Source: Nectonema munidae (taxonomy: Eukaryota; Nematomorpha; Nectonematoida; Nectonematidae). From it: a stretch of DNA of 64,000 nt. Made by a program: the position numbers and the translations under genes. The notes under the pieces were generated by a model. It was not told the DNA's origin. It was given only the letters and a program-made list of their open reading frames with translations, and did no database searches. The stretch lies in contig JAUIRK010000571.1 in NCBI GenBank assembly GCA_030549495.1, positions 62,001-126,000 on the forward strand. Direction: 5' to 3'. Shown here piece after piece: positions 26,408-41,400 of this stretch. The stretch's first letter is position 1, and each line of letters begins with the position of its first letter.

Positions 26408-29400
26408 GTTAGCTATACCTTTTCTACTTCTTTTTAATTGCTATCTTTTACTAATTTTTAGCACATGGGATTGAGCAATGTCATGTAGTCGAATTTATGC
26501 TTGATGGGCTGTTAAACATATATACTATTTTTACTTCGAAATTATCTTTTTTAGTTCTAAATTGTCTTTTTCCAATTCTAATTTGTCTTTGATAACTTCA
26601 AAGTTGTCTTTTTTAAATTCTAAGCTCTCTTTCTAAAATGCAAAATAAAATTGAAAAAAGACAATTTAGGACTTAAAAAGGCAATTTTAAACAAAAAAAG
26701 ACAATTTAGAAGTAGAAATGGTATATATAGGTATGTAATTTCAATATGATTCAAAGCTAAAGCAACTAACATAAAGTTTATTTGAAATATTTGGTTCCTG
26801 TTAAATTTTTTACATATTGAAATTTTTAAAAAAGTCAAAATATTTCTCTTTGACAGTTAATAAGTGAATAAGTGAACGAGTTATATCAAGCTGTTAATTA
26901 TATTATTATTATTATAGTTTAAATATTCGAATTGAAACTCTTACCATTATAACACCATCGTGCTCAACATCAAAATCATCTAAAATATCGTTATCTCTTG
27001 TGTTTTCAAAAAAATTCCCCCCAAAAAATTTTTTTTTTTTTCTTTTTTTTTAAAAAAAAATTTAAAAAAAAAAATTTTTTAATGTTTTTTTTTTTTTTTT
27101 TTTAAATCTTGGGTTCGATCCCACATCAAGCCTACTTTCCTCAGGGTTCGCTACAACCGGTGCAATTGTGCCTTCTCGATGAAAACACCCCACGGGACTT
27201 TTACCTTTATCATGCATACTTTTATATAAAAAATTTGTTCATTCCACTTTTTGGATTTGAATGAGTACGTTTAAAATTTATTTGTTTCGAGAATATTGAC
27301 AGGTATAATTTTATTATTAAGCCCCATATGAGTATTTATAGTTTTACTTGAAATGGCAAGTTGAGTCTCATTTTAGGGTTAATGACCCGTCTTATATTTT
27401 TCAGGTTTGAAATATCAACATTGTATTCACAATGAAATTTGGATATCAAATGTCCATGATTCATGGTTTTACTTGAAATGTTACTTCCGTCCTCTTTTCT
27501 GGCATATAACCGCAATTTCAATTTTTCAGACTGAAATTTTGGTGTAGCATTTAACATCAAATTTTGTGGATATGATTTATGAAAATATTAAAAAAAAATA
27601 ATTATGTCCATTTTCCCTGTATCAATTTAGTCCACATTTTTCATCTTAAAAATATCAACTTTGTATTCAGAATAAAATTTTAAAATTATTAAAGTTTATT
27701 TTTCAGTGTTTCTGTATACTATGAAATTTTCATAATGAATAAAATTTAAAAAAAATTCAGAAAATATTCCAAGAAATTTTGAAATATTTTTATTGAGTAT
27801 TTTTGACATTAAAAATGCCAATGCTTCTCAAACTCTCCCATATTTATTATTTATCTATATATTTTATCTTTAGACATAACATCCTTTCAACTCCAGTAGG
27901 TTCAACTCTTAGAATATCCTCAGCTACCCTGGGAAAAGATGAAGGACCTTACACATGTATCGTTGATAACGGCTTTGAGAACATCTTAAATGCTACAGCC
28001 TTCCTTAAAATCTTGACAAGTAAATTTTTTGCCTACTTAACTCTCCTTGTTTACATGGAAGTGAGTCGATTTACTTCTTACTCCTCATTTTTTTCAAAAA
28101 TTTAATATCCATAAGAAAATATTATACCCATAGAATATTTTGGACTTTAACTAATTTTTCTAAAAAAAATGTCAATCACTCCTTGCATATTTTAGTTTCA
28201 TTTAGACCAGTTATTCGCGATGTAAGCATTACTGCCTTTATTGGGGAGTTTTGAAATTTTTGGGGTGGCTGTGAAATGTTACGAATAACAAATATCATAT
28301 ATTAAATTTTCTTCTTGACTGAAACAAAGAACTATTTTGTATCATTCCTAAGATAATTATATTTTAGTATAATAATAATTCCCAAATTTATTCAAAAAGA
28401 GAATGTGTATGATAAATTGATATGAATTTTGCATATCAAAAATTCAAACATTCTCTACCCGCTATTTGGAATTGGCCAGGATTCTTCTGTTCATTCATAT
28501 CGATTGCATGTCAGAAAATTGATTCAGCGCAGAAAATAAAATATCAATGAATGAAAGAAAGTGCATACGATACATAAGAAAGTGGGTGATATCAGAATTA
28601 ATTTCAGTAATGTCAAACTGAACATTAAAAATGAGAAGATAAGCACCAAACTGAATGGTCACATGGAAGTGAGAATGATGAATGTTGGGAAAAAATACTA
28701 ATTTTGCCATTATATTTCATATTATAAACATTTTATATATATGGTTTTTTTTGACATTTCTCTCCATTTTATTTACTCTGAAAGAAATTGTATTCCATTA
28801 AGTTGTATTTTGTAAATAAGGGCTGTTTCTTTGAAATGAAATGATGTCGTCTAAGGTTTCAAGTGTTGGGTATGGGAAAATGTTTGGAAAGGCTGAGTTA
28901 GACCTGGATTCGCTATATCTTTTAATTTTGTATATGCAATGTATAATAATATATGCTCTTTTTATACATTCAATTTTTTTCCCACTGTGAAATAATCGTA
29001 GTGGTCTGTTGTTACATTGCTTGCAAAACATAGTTGCTTTTTCTTAAATTGAATGAATTTTTGTCTTTTTTCTCGAATTAATGTCAACTCTTTTTGAAAA
29101 TGTGCTCCATTAATATCCTTTAGAATCAACTTCTCTTCCCAAGATTGTTATAGGTCCAAGATCCCGTGCAAATGAAATTGGTCAAACCGCCATTCTAGCT
29201 TGTGTTACGGATGCAGAGCCGGAGCCTGCAATCATCTGGATTCACAACAACATTCCGATCATCAAAGACACAAATCATTTGAAGATTAATGACGGTGAGT
29301 CGCTCATTCATTATTAAGATGTTGCGGCGTCATCATAACATAACATAACATAATTTATTAAGCGAAAAAAAGCCAAGGATTAGCTTGCAGTGATCGCATC

Positions 29401-32400
29401 GATTAAAAAAAATGAACTACATAAAAATGTAATAGAACTATTCAAATATGAAAAAATTATCTTTCCAATGAAGACGATTTTTAAAAACGTTGAGTGACGG
29501 TGAATTCACGATGTCCTTGGGTAATTTGTTCCAGTCATTTACGATTCGGTTTGAAAATGAAGATCTGAAAAATCGCTTTGCGCATCTTGTTTTATTGAGT
29601 TGCTTTTCATGGATTCTTGAGCTTTTTAAAGAAAATCCAGGTAGAACTGTGGACTTAATATTCATATTTTCGTTGATTATATTGTAGGTTGTGATCATGT
29701 CATTGCGCTTGTACTTGTAAGTAAGAGATGGTAAAGATAATTTACGCAACCTTTCTTTATATTCTAAATTTTCAAAACCTTTAATTCTTTTAGTTATAGA
29801 TCTTTGCACTTTTTCTAGGCTCTTTAGATCTTTAACACGCGTTGGATGTGCTATCACGTTGCCGTATTCGAGGTGTGGGCGTATTAGGGCTTTATACAGC
29901 GGTGATGCTATTCTAGCGTCAAATACAGAGAAGTGTCTTAAAATTTGAAAAAAGATTGAGTATGCTTTTGAAATAGCTTTCGAAAAATGAAACTGAAAGT
30001 TGAGATCCTTGTCGATAATTACACCAAGATCATTAATAAGATCCACGCGCTTTATATCGTAGCCACCAATGTAGTAAGTGGAGTTGTTCTTCATGCCGAT
30101 TTGCAAGTGGTTCATTTGGAAAAGTTAAGATCCATCTGTCAAAGATTGCACCATTGGTGAAGAGAGAAAAGATCGGTTGGCAAAAGTTTTTGCGAAGTTT
30201 TTATCGAAACATTGTAGATCTTAAGATCGTCAGCGAACAATTTTAAATTAGTATTAATTATCGAGGTTAAGTCGTTTATGTACAAGTTAAATTGTAGTGA
30301 TCCAATCACGCTTCCTTGAATGACACCACTGGTCACACTGCACTTACTTGAAAGTTGACCGTTGATGGACACTTGTTGTGTTCTATTCTTCAAAAAAGCT
30401 TCAATCCATTTCAAGATTTTGGGATTTATGTCGTAGCAGCTAAGTTTTTTGAGCAAATGGTTATGCGGGACTTTATCAAAGGCTTTACTAAAGTCGAAGT
30501 AAAGAACATCAATAGTTAAGTTTTTTTCTAGGAATTTTGAAACTTCATTGTGAAATTCTAAAAGTTGAGTTTTTGTTGACTTTTTTTGAAGAATCGATGT
30601 TGATCCTTTGTAATTAGATGAATGCGTTCCACGTGAAGAGTTATACAGTCTGAAATGAGCGATTCAAGAATTTTACAGAGGACCGATGTTAGACTTATTG
30701 TTCTGTAATTGGAAGGAAGTTTGGGATCTGAGCTTTTGAAAATAGGTGTTACAATGGCTTGTTTCCAGGCTGGTGGAACGACTTCTTCTCTAATAGAGAG
30801 ATTAAAAAGCTTTGTTATAGGTAGTGCTAAAACATCACACAATTTCTTTAACAAAAAAGGTGTAGATTATCGTTACCTGGAGATTTATTTTCATCTAAGG
30901 AAATAAGTTTTCTAAATACAGTTTTTTCGTCGAGAACTAAATCATTTTAGCATTATCATTATCATTATGATTAACTCTTCCCAATCGGATAATCTTTTTA
31001 ATTTTTATATCTCCAAGCGCCAAATGTATATTGAGTAAACGATACACAAAGTCAGAATCATCAACTCTTTTACCGTTTGCATCTAATTCATTGACACTTT
31101 GAATTATGTGATTCATTTTTCTACGTTCGGCATCTTGATCAGTTGCACGCTGATGCTCTAGACTCTAGAGTGTCTTGCAAGATTTGTCGAAAATCTGGAA
31201 CTGAAGAATTAGCAGGTACATTTTTTACAGACCTCTCACGGGCTTTATCTAGAACGTGATATAGCTTTTCATTGACCTTATTGTAAAAGACTTCTATTGT
31301 ATTTGACATGTATTTGTGTGATCATGAACCTTGTCTATTTTCTCACATACTTCATTGCTTATACATTTAGTACCTTTATCAATGCTCTTTTTTAAGACTT
31401 ACTATGTTATCTTCAATTTTAACTAAGGCCCTCTTAAGAGTAGGTATGTCCTCTTTTCTACATGTTAAACAAAACCATCTAATGCCAGCACTTTCCCATT
31501 TTTCAATTGATGTTATCATTTCTTGATATATATTCTGACATGTATAGCAATACCACTTTAAGCAAGAGCTGCACTTTAACATCTTGGTTGAAACACTTTT
31601 ACAGCTAGAACAAGACCAATTAGTAGAGGAGTGGGAACTGCATCGCTTAACATATGAGGACTTTAATGAAAATATAGCTTCAGTGTTTATTATTTAGCTC
31701 AAATTGCTCCAGTTTATTATCACATGAGGCAATTCAAGTATCATTTATGTACTTCATACGACTGTTATGCTTTATGGGGTTCTATTTTAAGTTTTATGAA
31801 AAGCATGGCTTAATAATAATTTTTGCATTCCATATCTAAACCTGAGTGCATTTTTCGTTTCAAAGCTAAAAATAAGTTGTGAGCCTTGAGATATTTTAAC
31901 ACACGTGTAAATATGAATAAAAATGACAAATACACGCAGAGATGTATATTTTTTAAACTTTAATTAAGAAATACTAAATATAAAATCTTGCAATTCTTAT
32001 ACGGATAAATTAAGTTTAGAATAGTTATTAGTAATTACTAAAAGCATAGTCGGAAAATTATTTCAAACAACTCAACACAGCTAATTATTTCCAAACGTGT
32101 GAGAATATAGAAATCAAATATAGACAAGCTTTGATCTTTAGCTTAAAAAAGATAAGAGAGATACATCTCCACCTGGCATCCTCAAATTAATATAAGAAAT
32201 TTTTGAAAGATTAATAATTTCACCAAAAATACAAAAACTGTCAAACTTTTCTTTGGATATTTTGTTTACATATTCGCATAAAAATCAATATTGCAATTGA
32301 AAATATTTAAAAAAAAAATGCTTTTGATAAAGTTATGGTTTCTATGCGACACCGTCGCTTTTCTTATTAATTTTTTTTTATTTTTTTTCTCCATTTTTAT

Positions 32401-35400
32401 AAATTTTTTTTATAGAATCAGATTAAAAATAGGTATTTAAAAATTTGTTTTTTAAGTATAAATTTTTTTATTTAATTTTAAACTGATGAAATAATATTTA
32501 TGATTTTTTTTATAAAAAAAACATTAAAAATATTTTATTCTATATTCGCAATTAATCTAACGTTTAATTTTAAGGGCCTATATATATTTCACGAAGTGAA
32601 GTATCTTGACTACAATTCTCAGCAGATAATTTTCTTTTTAAATTGACTAAAGTCAAACTAAATCAAAATTTTGAAATTTTTGAGACTCTACCGATTCTCT
32701 ATATGTCTCTATATAAAAAGATTCTTTATATGAAAAAAGTTCTTTCAAACTATATATCGCAGTGAAGCCACCATTAAACGCACTTATATTCAAATACAAT
32801 AATTTTGCAATTGAAACGTCTAACTAACACAGTCAAGAATGTGAATTATTATTATTATTATTATTATCATCATCATCATTCATATAGATAAATTTATTAT
32901 TGATCAGGTTAGCTTAATCAAAACTGTGTAATCTGCCTTAAACGATCATTTTATGCATCCTCTGGGAAAAGTAGGTAGAGAGAGAGAGATAAAGCCTTTG
33001 GCTTTCTGCTTCGTTTCTTGCTCTTTCTTTATCTCCTTTAAAATGTTTTCTGTGATTCCAATCCTTCAGCACGCGCATCAACGCTGAATGTTCAGTGTCT
33101 TTCGGTGTGGTGATGTTTTTTTGTTGGCATTAAATTTGTCTTATCCTTTGCATGCCACTTTTTACATTGCCAAAATGACATTGTTCCATACAGATAACTT
33201 TAATGTGCTTATCACAAGATGAAATATTTTTTATTGGCAAGTAATTTCCAGAAATTGAACACCATACAACAAAAACATGTGAAAAAGGAGATATTGTAAC
33301 AAATACAGTAAAAAATTTTTGCGAAGATTTTAATTTCCGGTAATTTGCGAACACAAAATTTTGCGAAATTAATCTCCAGAGTCTACATTTTTTTAGATGA
33401 AATTTTTTACAACATTTTAAATCCTATATTATATAACATTAAAAATGGCTGTAAATTCGATATTAAGTGCTCAAGAAGTGAAAAAACTAAAATTTTAGAA
33501 AAATATTTCTTCGCAAATTTATATTCTCGCGAATTTGTTTTTTAACCATAATTCGGGCAAATTTTGTTCTTGAGAAATTAAAGTACTTTACGGTATGAAA
33601 TGGAGAAGACAATTAAAAATTTGCAAGGTTATCATCATAAGACCTGTGAGACCGCTTTCATGATTCCCTTAAAATTGGCATAACAGCAATCATAAACAAC
33701 ACTTTAAAATCTGAAAGAATTTTATAACCCTTTGAAGACAGAAAATTTTTAGACTAATCTTCTGCTTTCCTTTTGAATCGAATTAAATATATTTAAAGCA
33801 GATTATATAACAATTATGCATAGAGAAAAAATGGTTCGTAGAAACTACCAATTCACATCAGTAAATTTTATGCTCATATTTTTTTATATTTTGAAAACGA
33901 ACACTGTATTCGCTGTAAATTTGTACTGAGAACTTTCACGCTTGCTGCCTAAAACGAACTTTTTAATACTTGAGTATACACATCAAATATATTTAATTTT
34001 GTAAATAATCATTTTTTTAATTCATTTTTCCATAAAAAATTTTTTTTATAAATTTAAAATTTTATAAAAAAAAAAATTTTTAACATATAAATATTTCACT
34101 CTTTATTTTAGTTAGATAGTTTGTTAGTTTTTTTTAGTTAATGAAATAACTCGAAATAACTAGTCAAGGGGATCAAAACATTTGGGTTAGAGGAGCTGGA
34201 TCATACATAATATAAATTATTAAATCATCCTCTTTTTTACGAATAGATTGCACATTTTTTGCCAGAAAGGGCGGATTACTTCTCCCAACCTTTGGCTATA
34301 TCTCTGAAACCATCAAGATTATTATTCATATAAATTCAATCTAAGGTAACCTCTACATTTTCAACGGCACAATAAGCGATGATGGAATATACGAGTGTGT
34401 GGCAACGAATGAGTATGGCACCACATATAGCAAAGATGCCCAACTCTGGTTCAAAGGTTCTTCCTTCCTCTTATTATTATTCCATTAACGGTTATTGTCT
34501 AAAGTAAGAAGATGTATGAAGGTATGTTCATGGCATTCTTTTATGATTAATTTGACAGCTCTTACTTAACACACAACTAGACCTTAACTCTCTTGATTCC
34601 TGAAACGGAAAATCTCTCGATCACGTAAATTTGGAGTGAAAGTCTCAAATCCGAAATTTTTACAATTTTCTTAGAATCAACATAATATTATGAAAGATTT
34701 AATAATGTATTAGTATTTTTTATATTGAATTTTTTTTATTTATTTTTTATATATAAACAAAACCAGATTGAATTATTTAGCAATTCAGTTGGTATATTAT
34801 GATATATCCTTATTTTAATTTTTATGTCTTTTTGCAATTATATTTCGCATTAAATAAAGAAGTAGAATTATAGAAAGACAAAAAAAGGTGGCAAAAAGAC
34901 GAAGTAGATTAAAATATTATTGCATAAACGAAAAATAAAATTGATAAAAGAAAGCTGAAAAGGGTATGCAAAAGTAAAATTTTTTAAAAATTATTTTTAA
35001 AATTTATATAAAAAACATTTGAAATTTAAAAAATATTTCTTCTAAGTTGGAAAGAATTTTCCGAGTTGCTGAAATTTTTATCACAATATTGAGATGGAGA
35101 TAAAGCTACAAAAAAGTTACATAAACAAAATATTAAAAAAATTTATTAGTTAAATTTTAATTTCATTTATAAATATCATTATTCTTTATTGGTTAATTAA
35201 AACTCAAAGAAAGATTTATAAAAGCAATTATAAAAATCTTTGAAACGGAATGAGATAAAATCCTTGAAATAATTGGTTAGCTGTCAAATAAATCAAAAAG
35301 TATGCCATCACTTTACTTCCCATACTTTCCGTACTTCAAGACAAACTTATCCCAACTCATCTTCCTTCCATGCATAAATCATTTTACCCTTAGAGCGACG

Positions 35401-38400
35401 AGTGCCTCCTCACTTCTCGATAGCACCGCCTTCCATCGTTAACTTGTCGCCTGGAGAAAAGTTTAATCTGACGTGTGTCGCTGTTGGCTCTCCAATGCCA
35501 TATGTCAAATGGAAAGTAAACATTCTTGGCATTGATGATGAATACGGAAATGGAGTGGAAGATATGAATGATGAAATTCCTCCGATTGGAAAAAATGTTT
35601 TGTATCTTGACAACGTGAGGTATGCACTCAACTACACGTGTGTAGCCATTTCTGAACTTGGAAAAATTGAAGCTACAACGAAGATTAAAATTAAAGGTTG
35701 ATTTCTTTTCTTAGCTTTCATTAAATGCAAAAATAAAATTTATTAATCTCCCTTAGACGATAAGAGTTCCTTTCATGCACGACTTTGTATTTATGCACCA
35801 ACGGTGTTTCGATTGATTTTCCTCTCTCTAGAACCATATCTTATGAAACGTTATTTAAAACATAAAAATACAAGCTAAAATTTCTACGTTTGATAAATTT
35901 GGAACTTTGATATAAAACGGAACAATTTGTCACTTTTATTTAAATTTAGAATGGGCAGTTTTGCATCATCTGTTCCTTATATTATAATGCACAAAAATGT
36001 TCGACTTATCAGAAGCATAAATTGGAAATTTTTCTCCAAGTCGGAATTTTTGTTCATTCTTTTCGCTCACACTTACATTTCTTAAAAAACCTAAAAAAAC
36101 ATACATTTCCGACTTTCTATCAAAAAACATGATAAATGTTAGAAACGAAATTGATATTGCTGATTAAATTAAAATTCAATTTGAATTATTTTTTTGACAA
36201 AGATAAAATGAAAGATTAATGGAAAAATGGTTCAATGCTAATTTAAAACTAGTTATAATATTTTTAATGCCTTTGTGAAATAAGAAATATTAACCAGTCT
36301 TATATTTTCTAAACAACAAAACTTCTAGTTAAAGAATTACAAATTTCTTCTTGAATTTATAATACATTTTTAGAATAAAATATTTTTACTAACAAAATAT
36401 TTGAAATCACGAGAGATATTTTGGAAGTTCACTCATTTGACACTTATCCAAAAAACACTTAATATTTTGATGGCAATTGAAAAATGATTTTTAAGTTGTT
36501 CTCAAGTTTGGTAATTGAACTTTGTCATTTCTTGCTTTAAAGACTTTTCTTCAGATTGAACTTTATTACAGAGATACCTACTCTATTTTATATTTTATTA
36601 GTTTTACAAAAGAAAGTTAAATAGCTTTCATGTAATGTATGGTACATAAGAGGGAAATCATAGGACAAAAATATACTAGAAGCCCCTTATGTAAGCTGAA
36701 AAAATAGGCAAAATGAAAAAAATAGATCAATTTTATTAATTAATAACATTTTCAATAATATAAGCTAGAAAGTTTCTGAATATATCTTAATACTGAAAAA
36801 AGAATAAGTTTGTCTAACTTTAAAAATATTATCTGAAAGTGGAGCTTTTTCAATGAGATATTTTTGTGATAAATATCGATTGGTTTTTCTAAGTAATTTG
36901 CGCCGTGAATTGTCTTCATTCAAACCAAGAGTTAATGAATTTGTGAAGGTGAAAACTTGGTGAATACAATCAAAATTGCTTTATTTTCGTACTAAACCGA
37001 CTAATATTTATTGTTCAAGTGAAAAGGGAAGTGCCCATTTTTTTTATCTAACAAGAGGCCTGGTGTTTTTTAAAACTAAAAAGGGGCAATATGTTTTTTA
37101 ACCAAAAAGAGCGCGTGGAGAGAAAAAGTTTTGGGAACCACTGATATGGTTTTTGAAAAGAAGAGGCTTTTATATTCAAACAGGGTAAATTAGTGGAAGA
37201 AACATTTTCAAAATACATGAGAATATATAAATCATCATAAAAAGGTGGTGTTCAAGATGCCTTTCAAAACTGTTCAAACACGGCTCAATAAAATCGGTGA
37301 AATGGCAGAAAACAAAGATATTCAAAAAGTATTTTCCATACGATACTAAAAAGAGAACTGGATGATGTATGTCGATATTGAGTTTTGGACATCGTCAAAT
37401 TCCGAGCCCTTATTTTCTAATCCTAAATTTCTCCCCCAAAATTCTACCCCCCAAAATTTCCATTCCATATCTAATTATTATTCATCCCATCAAATTAATT
37501 AAATGCTAGTTTTCTCAAAAAAAGTTAACCGAAGATTTAAAATGAAAACTATTGTTTGCTACAAATAGCAATCGGATATAAAAAGAGAAAAAAATTATTG
37601 TTACGATAATTAAGATGTGACAATGAATCAATAATGAAATTGATCCAAAATTGTTAATGAAAAAAAAGTTGTAATTATTTTAAATTTATTTTCATATTTG
37701 GTGGGGTGTATTATTCGTGCGGTTAAAAATTTAGGGATAGAAAATTTTACGTGGTGAAAATTTCGTCGGGTGTAGTTTTCGTGGGTTAGTTATTTCGGTG
37801 GAAAATATGGTGACGGAATATACTTAGAAAACTATAGTGATAATTATAAAAAGATAAAATTGAAATTACTAGTGATACAGAGACAATGATAAAATTTCAT
37901 TAATTATGTATGCATACTTTAAAAAATGGAAAAAAAAAATTATATCTCAGAATGGGATAAATTCAATAAAACGGTAATCACTTTTGCAAAAGAATATTTA
38001 TTTCTGCATTCATAAAACTCAAGATACCGAACATAGATTTTTTGATTTTTGCATGTTCGCGTTTTTAAAACGGATTTTATTCAGTTATTTTTTTTTTAAT
38101 TTTGTCTGGACTAATTTTTTGCAAAACTAATTAATCACTCCCGTAGTTAGCTAGAAATTATTTAGTATGCAGCATTGTCTCTACTTTTATAATTTGGGGA
38201 ATCTATACAATAATATGATGAGAAAAATTTATCCAAGCATAGAGTATGGTGAGCACATAACAAGTAATGCAGATGAATAAGTAGTATATACTTCATAAAA
38301 TAGTTCATCATGAATTTAGATTGGCAATTCTTATTGAAGGAAACTTTTTTTCACAAAATTATATAATAAATCATTTATACCTTGGTGTACAATAAAATAA

Positions 38401-41400
38401 AATTAGATAAAATGGCGCTGAGTCTTCATAAATAAAAGTTGTAAAGAAAATAAATTGAAAATTATTAAATTATTTAATCTAGTATTGCTAGTATTTTGTT
38501 AAATAAAAGATTTATTCAACGTTTTCAAAATAAAATTACGTTTCATTAAGAAATCTTTTTTTTTTATTTATTCAACTCTTTCAGTCAGAATGACTTCTGC
38601 TTGACTGAGGGAAAAAAATCTTCTACGAAAGGATTAATTTTGCAAAACCAATCTGTGAAAGGGTGAATATCCTGCTTTTCAGAATTAACCGTGTGCTTAT
38701 TTTTCACGAGTATAACTTAAAGCAGGCGATCTTTATTTTATGGAACACTTTCCGATCGCGCTTAAAAGGATCACCCAAGTTACGTATCTTCTGGTAAATG
38801 TGATGCTGGTGCTATCCATATCATTAAAAGTTTCAAGTCCTTAGTTCAGCTTGATTGCCCATAAATAGAGGTTCTTTAACTCAAAAATATCCAGATAACT
38901 TGTTTTCCTACAACACATAACATTTCCCATGTTATCTTAAGTACAATCTAAGTTATCTTAAGTTTACAAACCACCAGTCTCTCCAGCAGTAAGTAAATAT
39001 TCATTTATTTCATTTTGATTTTATATTATTAAAGGAAAAAAATTGTTCCTTTTCAACTATAATTTTTTTTATTATAATTAACCTTTTATTATTTATTGTG
39101 ATTTAATTACCATATTTTAATCGTTGCGTTTTAATTTACTTTTAGCTTTTTTTTTTAATCTACCATCACTCCATTCATTAAACATTGAGATCTTCCCAAC
39201 TTCTAATACGTTCATTCTTTTAATGCGTCTAGCAGTTAGAAGAATTTGATTTTTTCTTCCATGTAAATAACATTCTTGTTTTATTTTTATTAAACTCACG
39301 AAAACTAAAAATTATTGGGTGTTAGGTGGAGCAGAGCAAAATGACTCAAAAATGAAACAATTAAATCAGAGCTTTTCTATTTTAAGAAGTTCCGCTACCC
39401 CCTGTAGCTCTTAGAGTCATAGAAAGAGAAGTGGATTCAATCAAGTTAGCATGGAAGTCGTCTTATTCATCGCTTAACAACATCTTGCCAACTGCCTTCG
39501 AAATTGAGGTGAGATTCGCTTACATCTATTTCACGGGGAATAAAGTTTTATTGCTGAGTTTACTCTTAGTATCGCTTTCATAACGTCATTTTCCATGATA
39601 ACCGATGGTTGAATACTAAAAATATCCTTTCTGAAATTATGACTGTGAAAAAACTCTTACCATATGTCGAATACGAATTCAGAGTTTACGCAATCAATAA
39701 AAATGGCAAAGGTTTGCCATCAAAATCCATCACTGCAAAAACCTTTCCTTTTAGTAAGTTTCCATCTTTTTAAACTTCTAACTCATGTCCAGATGATGCA
39801 TAAAACTTCAAATATTTCTTTTTAAAATGGCTTTTATTTTCTAAAATATATATTTAAAGTAATGATTAATAAGGAATAGAAAATCCAGCAATCAAGCTTA
39901 GTATTCATTTACTATAACTGTCTAATAAATCGTCCGATAAAAATTCGCTTCGATTGTGAGTTTATCTATATTTCTCTGAATATCCTTCTTTTAATTCTAA
40001 CCTTGATTGCTCAACTTAAGTTCAATACTTCTGCCAATGCATATACGACTATATCGATGAGAATTAAAACTAAAATTTCTCGTCAATTTTTTTCAATGAA
40101 TTTTGAAAATTTGTCTTGCGTTATTAAAGTTTTTTCCAAAGATGTCTAATAAAATCCCAAAATCTCTTTTTAACTCATAGACATTTTTTTAATTGTAATG
40201 AACATTTTTGAACAATTTATTATTTACCTTCTTCACCTAGTTTTAATATTTAATCAATTGCATATGCTTACAAAAATGTATATATTAAAGGTTTTATAAT
40301 TTCAAAGTTGTTTGTCGCCGGATGGGTTAGCGGTGAAAGTCTTTGCAATTGCTTCAGGCATTTTCCATCTTGACATCCCTATCTCTACAAATGTGCAAAA
40401 TTATTTTTCCCTCAATTTATACCTTTTAAACTATTTATAAGTTATGAAACAATTATTTTAATTTTTTTTAATCCAAAATATAACTTTTTTTAATTTTTTT
40501 AATTACATAAAATTTTGTGTATATAAATGTTTTTACATTAATGTATATTTTCCCTTTTTAAAGTAAATTTTAATTTTCAAAAATGATAAAAAAAAATCGA
40601 TTTGTAAAAGCATGTATACACAAATAAAAAAATGAAAATAACGAAAACAAGTCAATATTAAATTATAAAATAAAACTCTGTTGATCAACTTACCGTTTAA
40701 TGAATTTACCATGATCAATAAAAACGTAATCAAGATTATCATTCCTTGGACAATTAAACTAGACATACCTAATCAATGAAAAGCTCTACAAAGTCTTGAT
40801 TAATTCTTGTAAACTTCTTTACTCTATATCCCTCTAGGGTCTCTAATGTGTTCTATATAGAGAGATTTCGCTATTTTTTTATTTTTGACATTTATTCAAA
40901 CGATTTTTGAAATAGGGCTGAAGTACACTCCAGTGAATCTTATTGCGAAAAATGTCAATCAAAATAAAATATTGATTGAATGGAGCAGCTCAAGGTACCA
41001 CTTAGCTCTGATTCAGGTAATGATTATTATCAACTATTTTCTACCAACTAATCATTGAATTCGTTTGCAGAGCCAAAATGTCTATGTCACAGATGAGCCT
41101 TGGCTTCCATTACAAAAATGGATGGTGAGGGTTGTTGAGAATGAAAAGAACTATACATATTTTGGCGATTTGGTTTCTTCCACGAGATACTTTGTTCGTC
41201 TTGGAGTCATTGTCAACACATTCACATCAACAGAAGAATACTTGAGTTATACGGTGTTGGCAGAAACTAAAATTGCAGGTTTAAACCGCACACTTTTCCA
41301 AAATTTTAAGACGTTTTAATCGTGCTATGTAAATTTAAGCGGGAAAATTGCCCCAGCAAAAATTTAAATTCGCTAACACTTGCTTGAAAATAATTTTCTA

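Larger units (their letters stand above)
26408..27873. other. Intron inside Ig1
   Basis: 1.47 kb. It holds a foldback (26517-26731), a homopolymer block (27015-27104) and a truncated SINE (27105-27215). 27216-27873 shows nothing further. Confidence 0.8.
29295..34345. other. Intron inside Ig2
   Basis: 5 kb. The left half is a minus-strand LINE. 31680-34345 is AT-rich, with ATT/ATC triplet runs at 32845-32880 and a partial MITE end at 33722. No exon is seen. Confidence 0.8.
35697..39386. other. Intron between Ig3 and FN3-1
   Basis: 3.7 kb. It contains a word-repeat foldback (37395-37830) and a MITE (38571-38667). 35700-37390 and 38670-39386 show no gene; the open frame at 39117-39299 on the minus strand is not recognisable. 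Confidence 0.7.

Noticed and set aside
27336-27560. 74-codon minus-strand open frame
   Set aside because: No known motif, lies within an intron, and is the length expected by chance.
29490-29687. Plus-strand open frame over the LINE
   Set aside because: Antisense shadow of the LINE reverse transcriptase C-terminus.
32845-32885. ATT/ATC triplet run as a significant satellite
   Set aside because: Too short to be remarkable in this AT-rich sequence.
35410-35631. Minus-strand open frame across Ig3
   Set aside because: Antisense shadow of the well-supported Ig3 exon.
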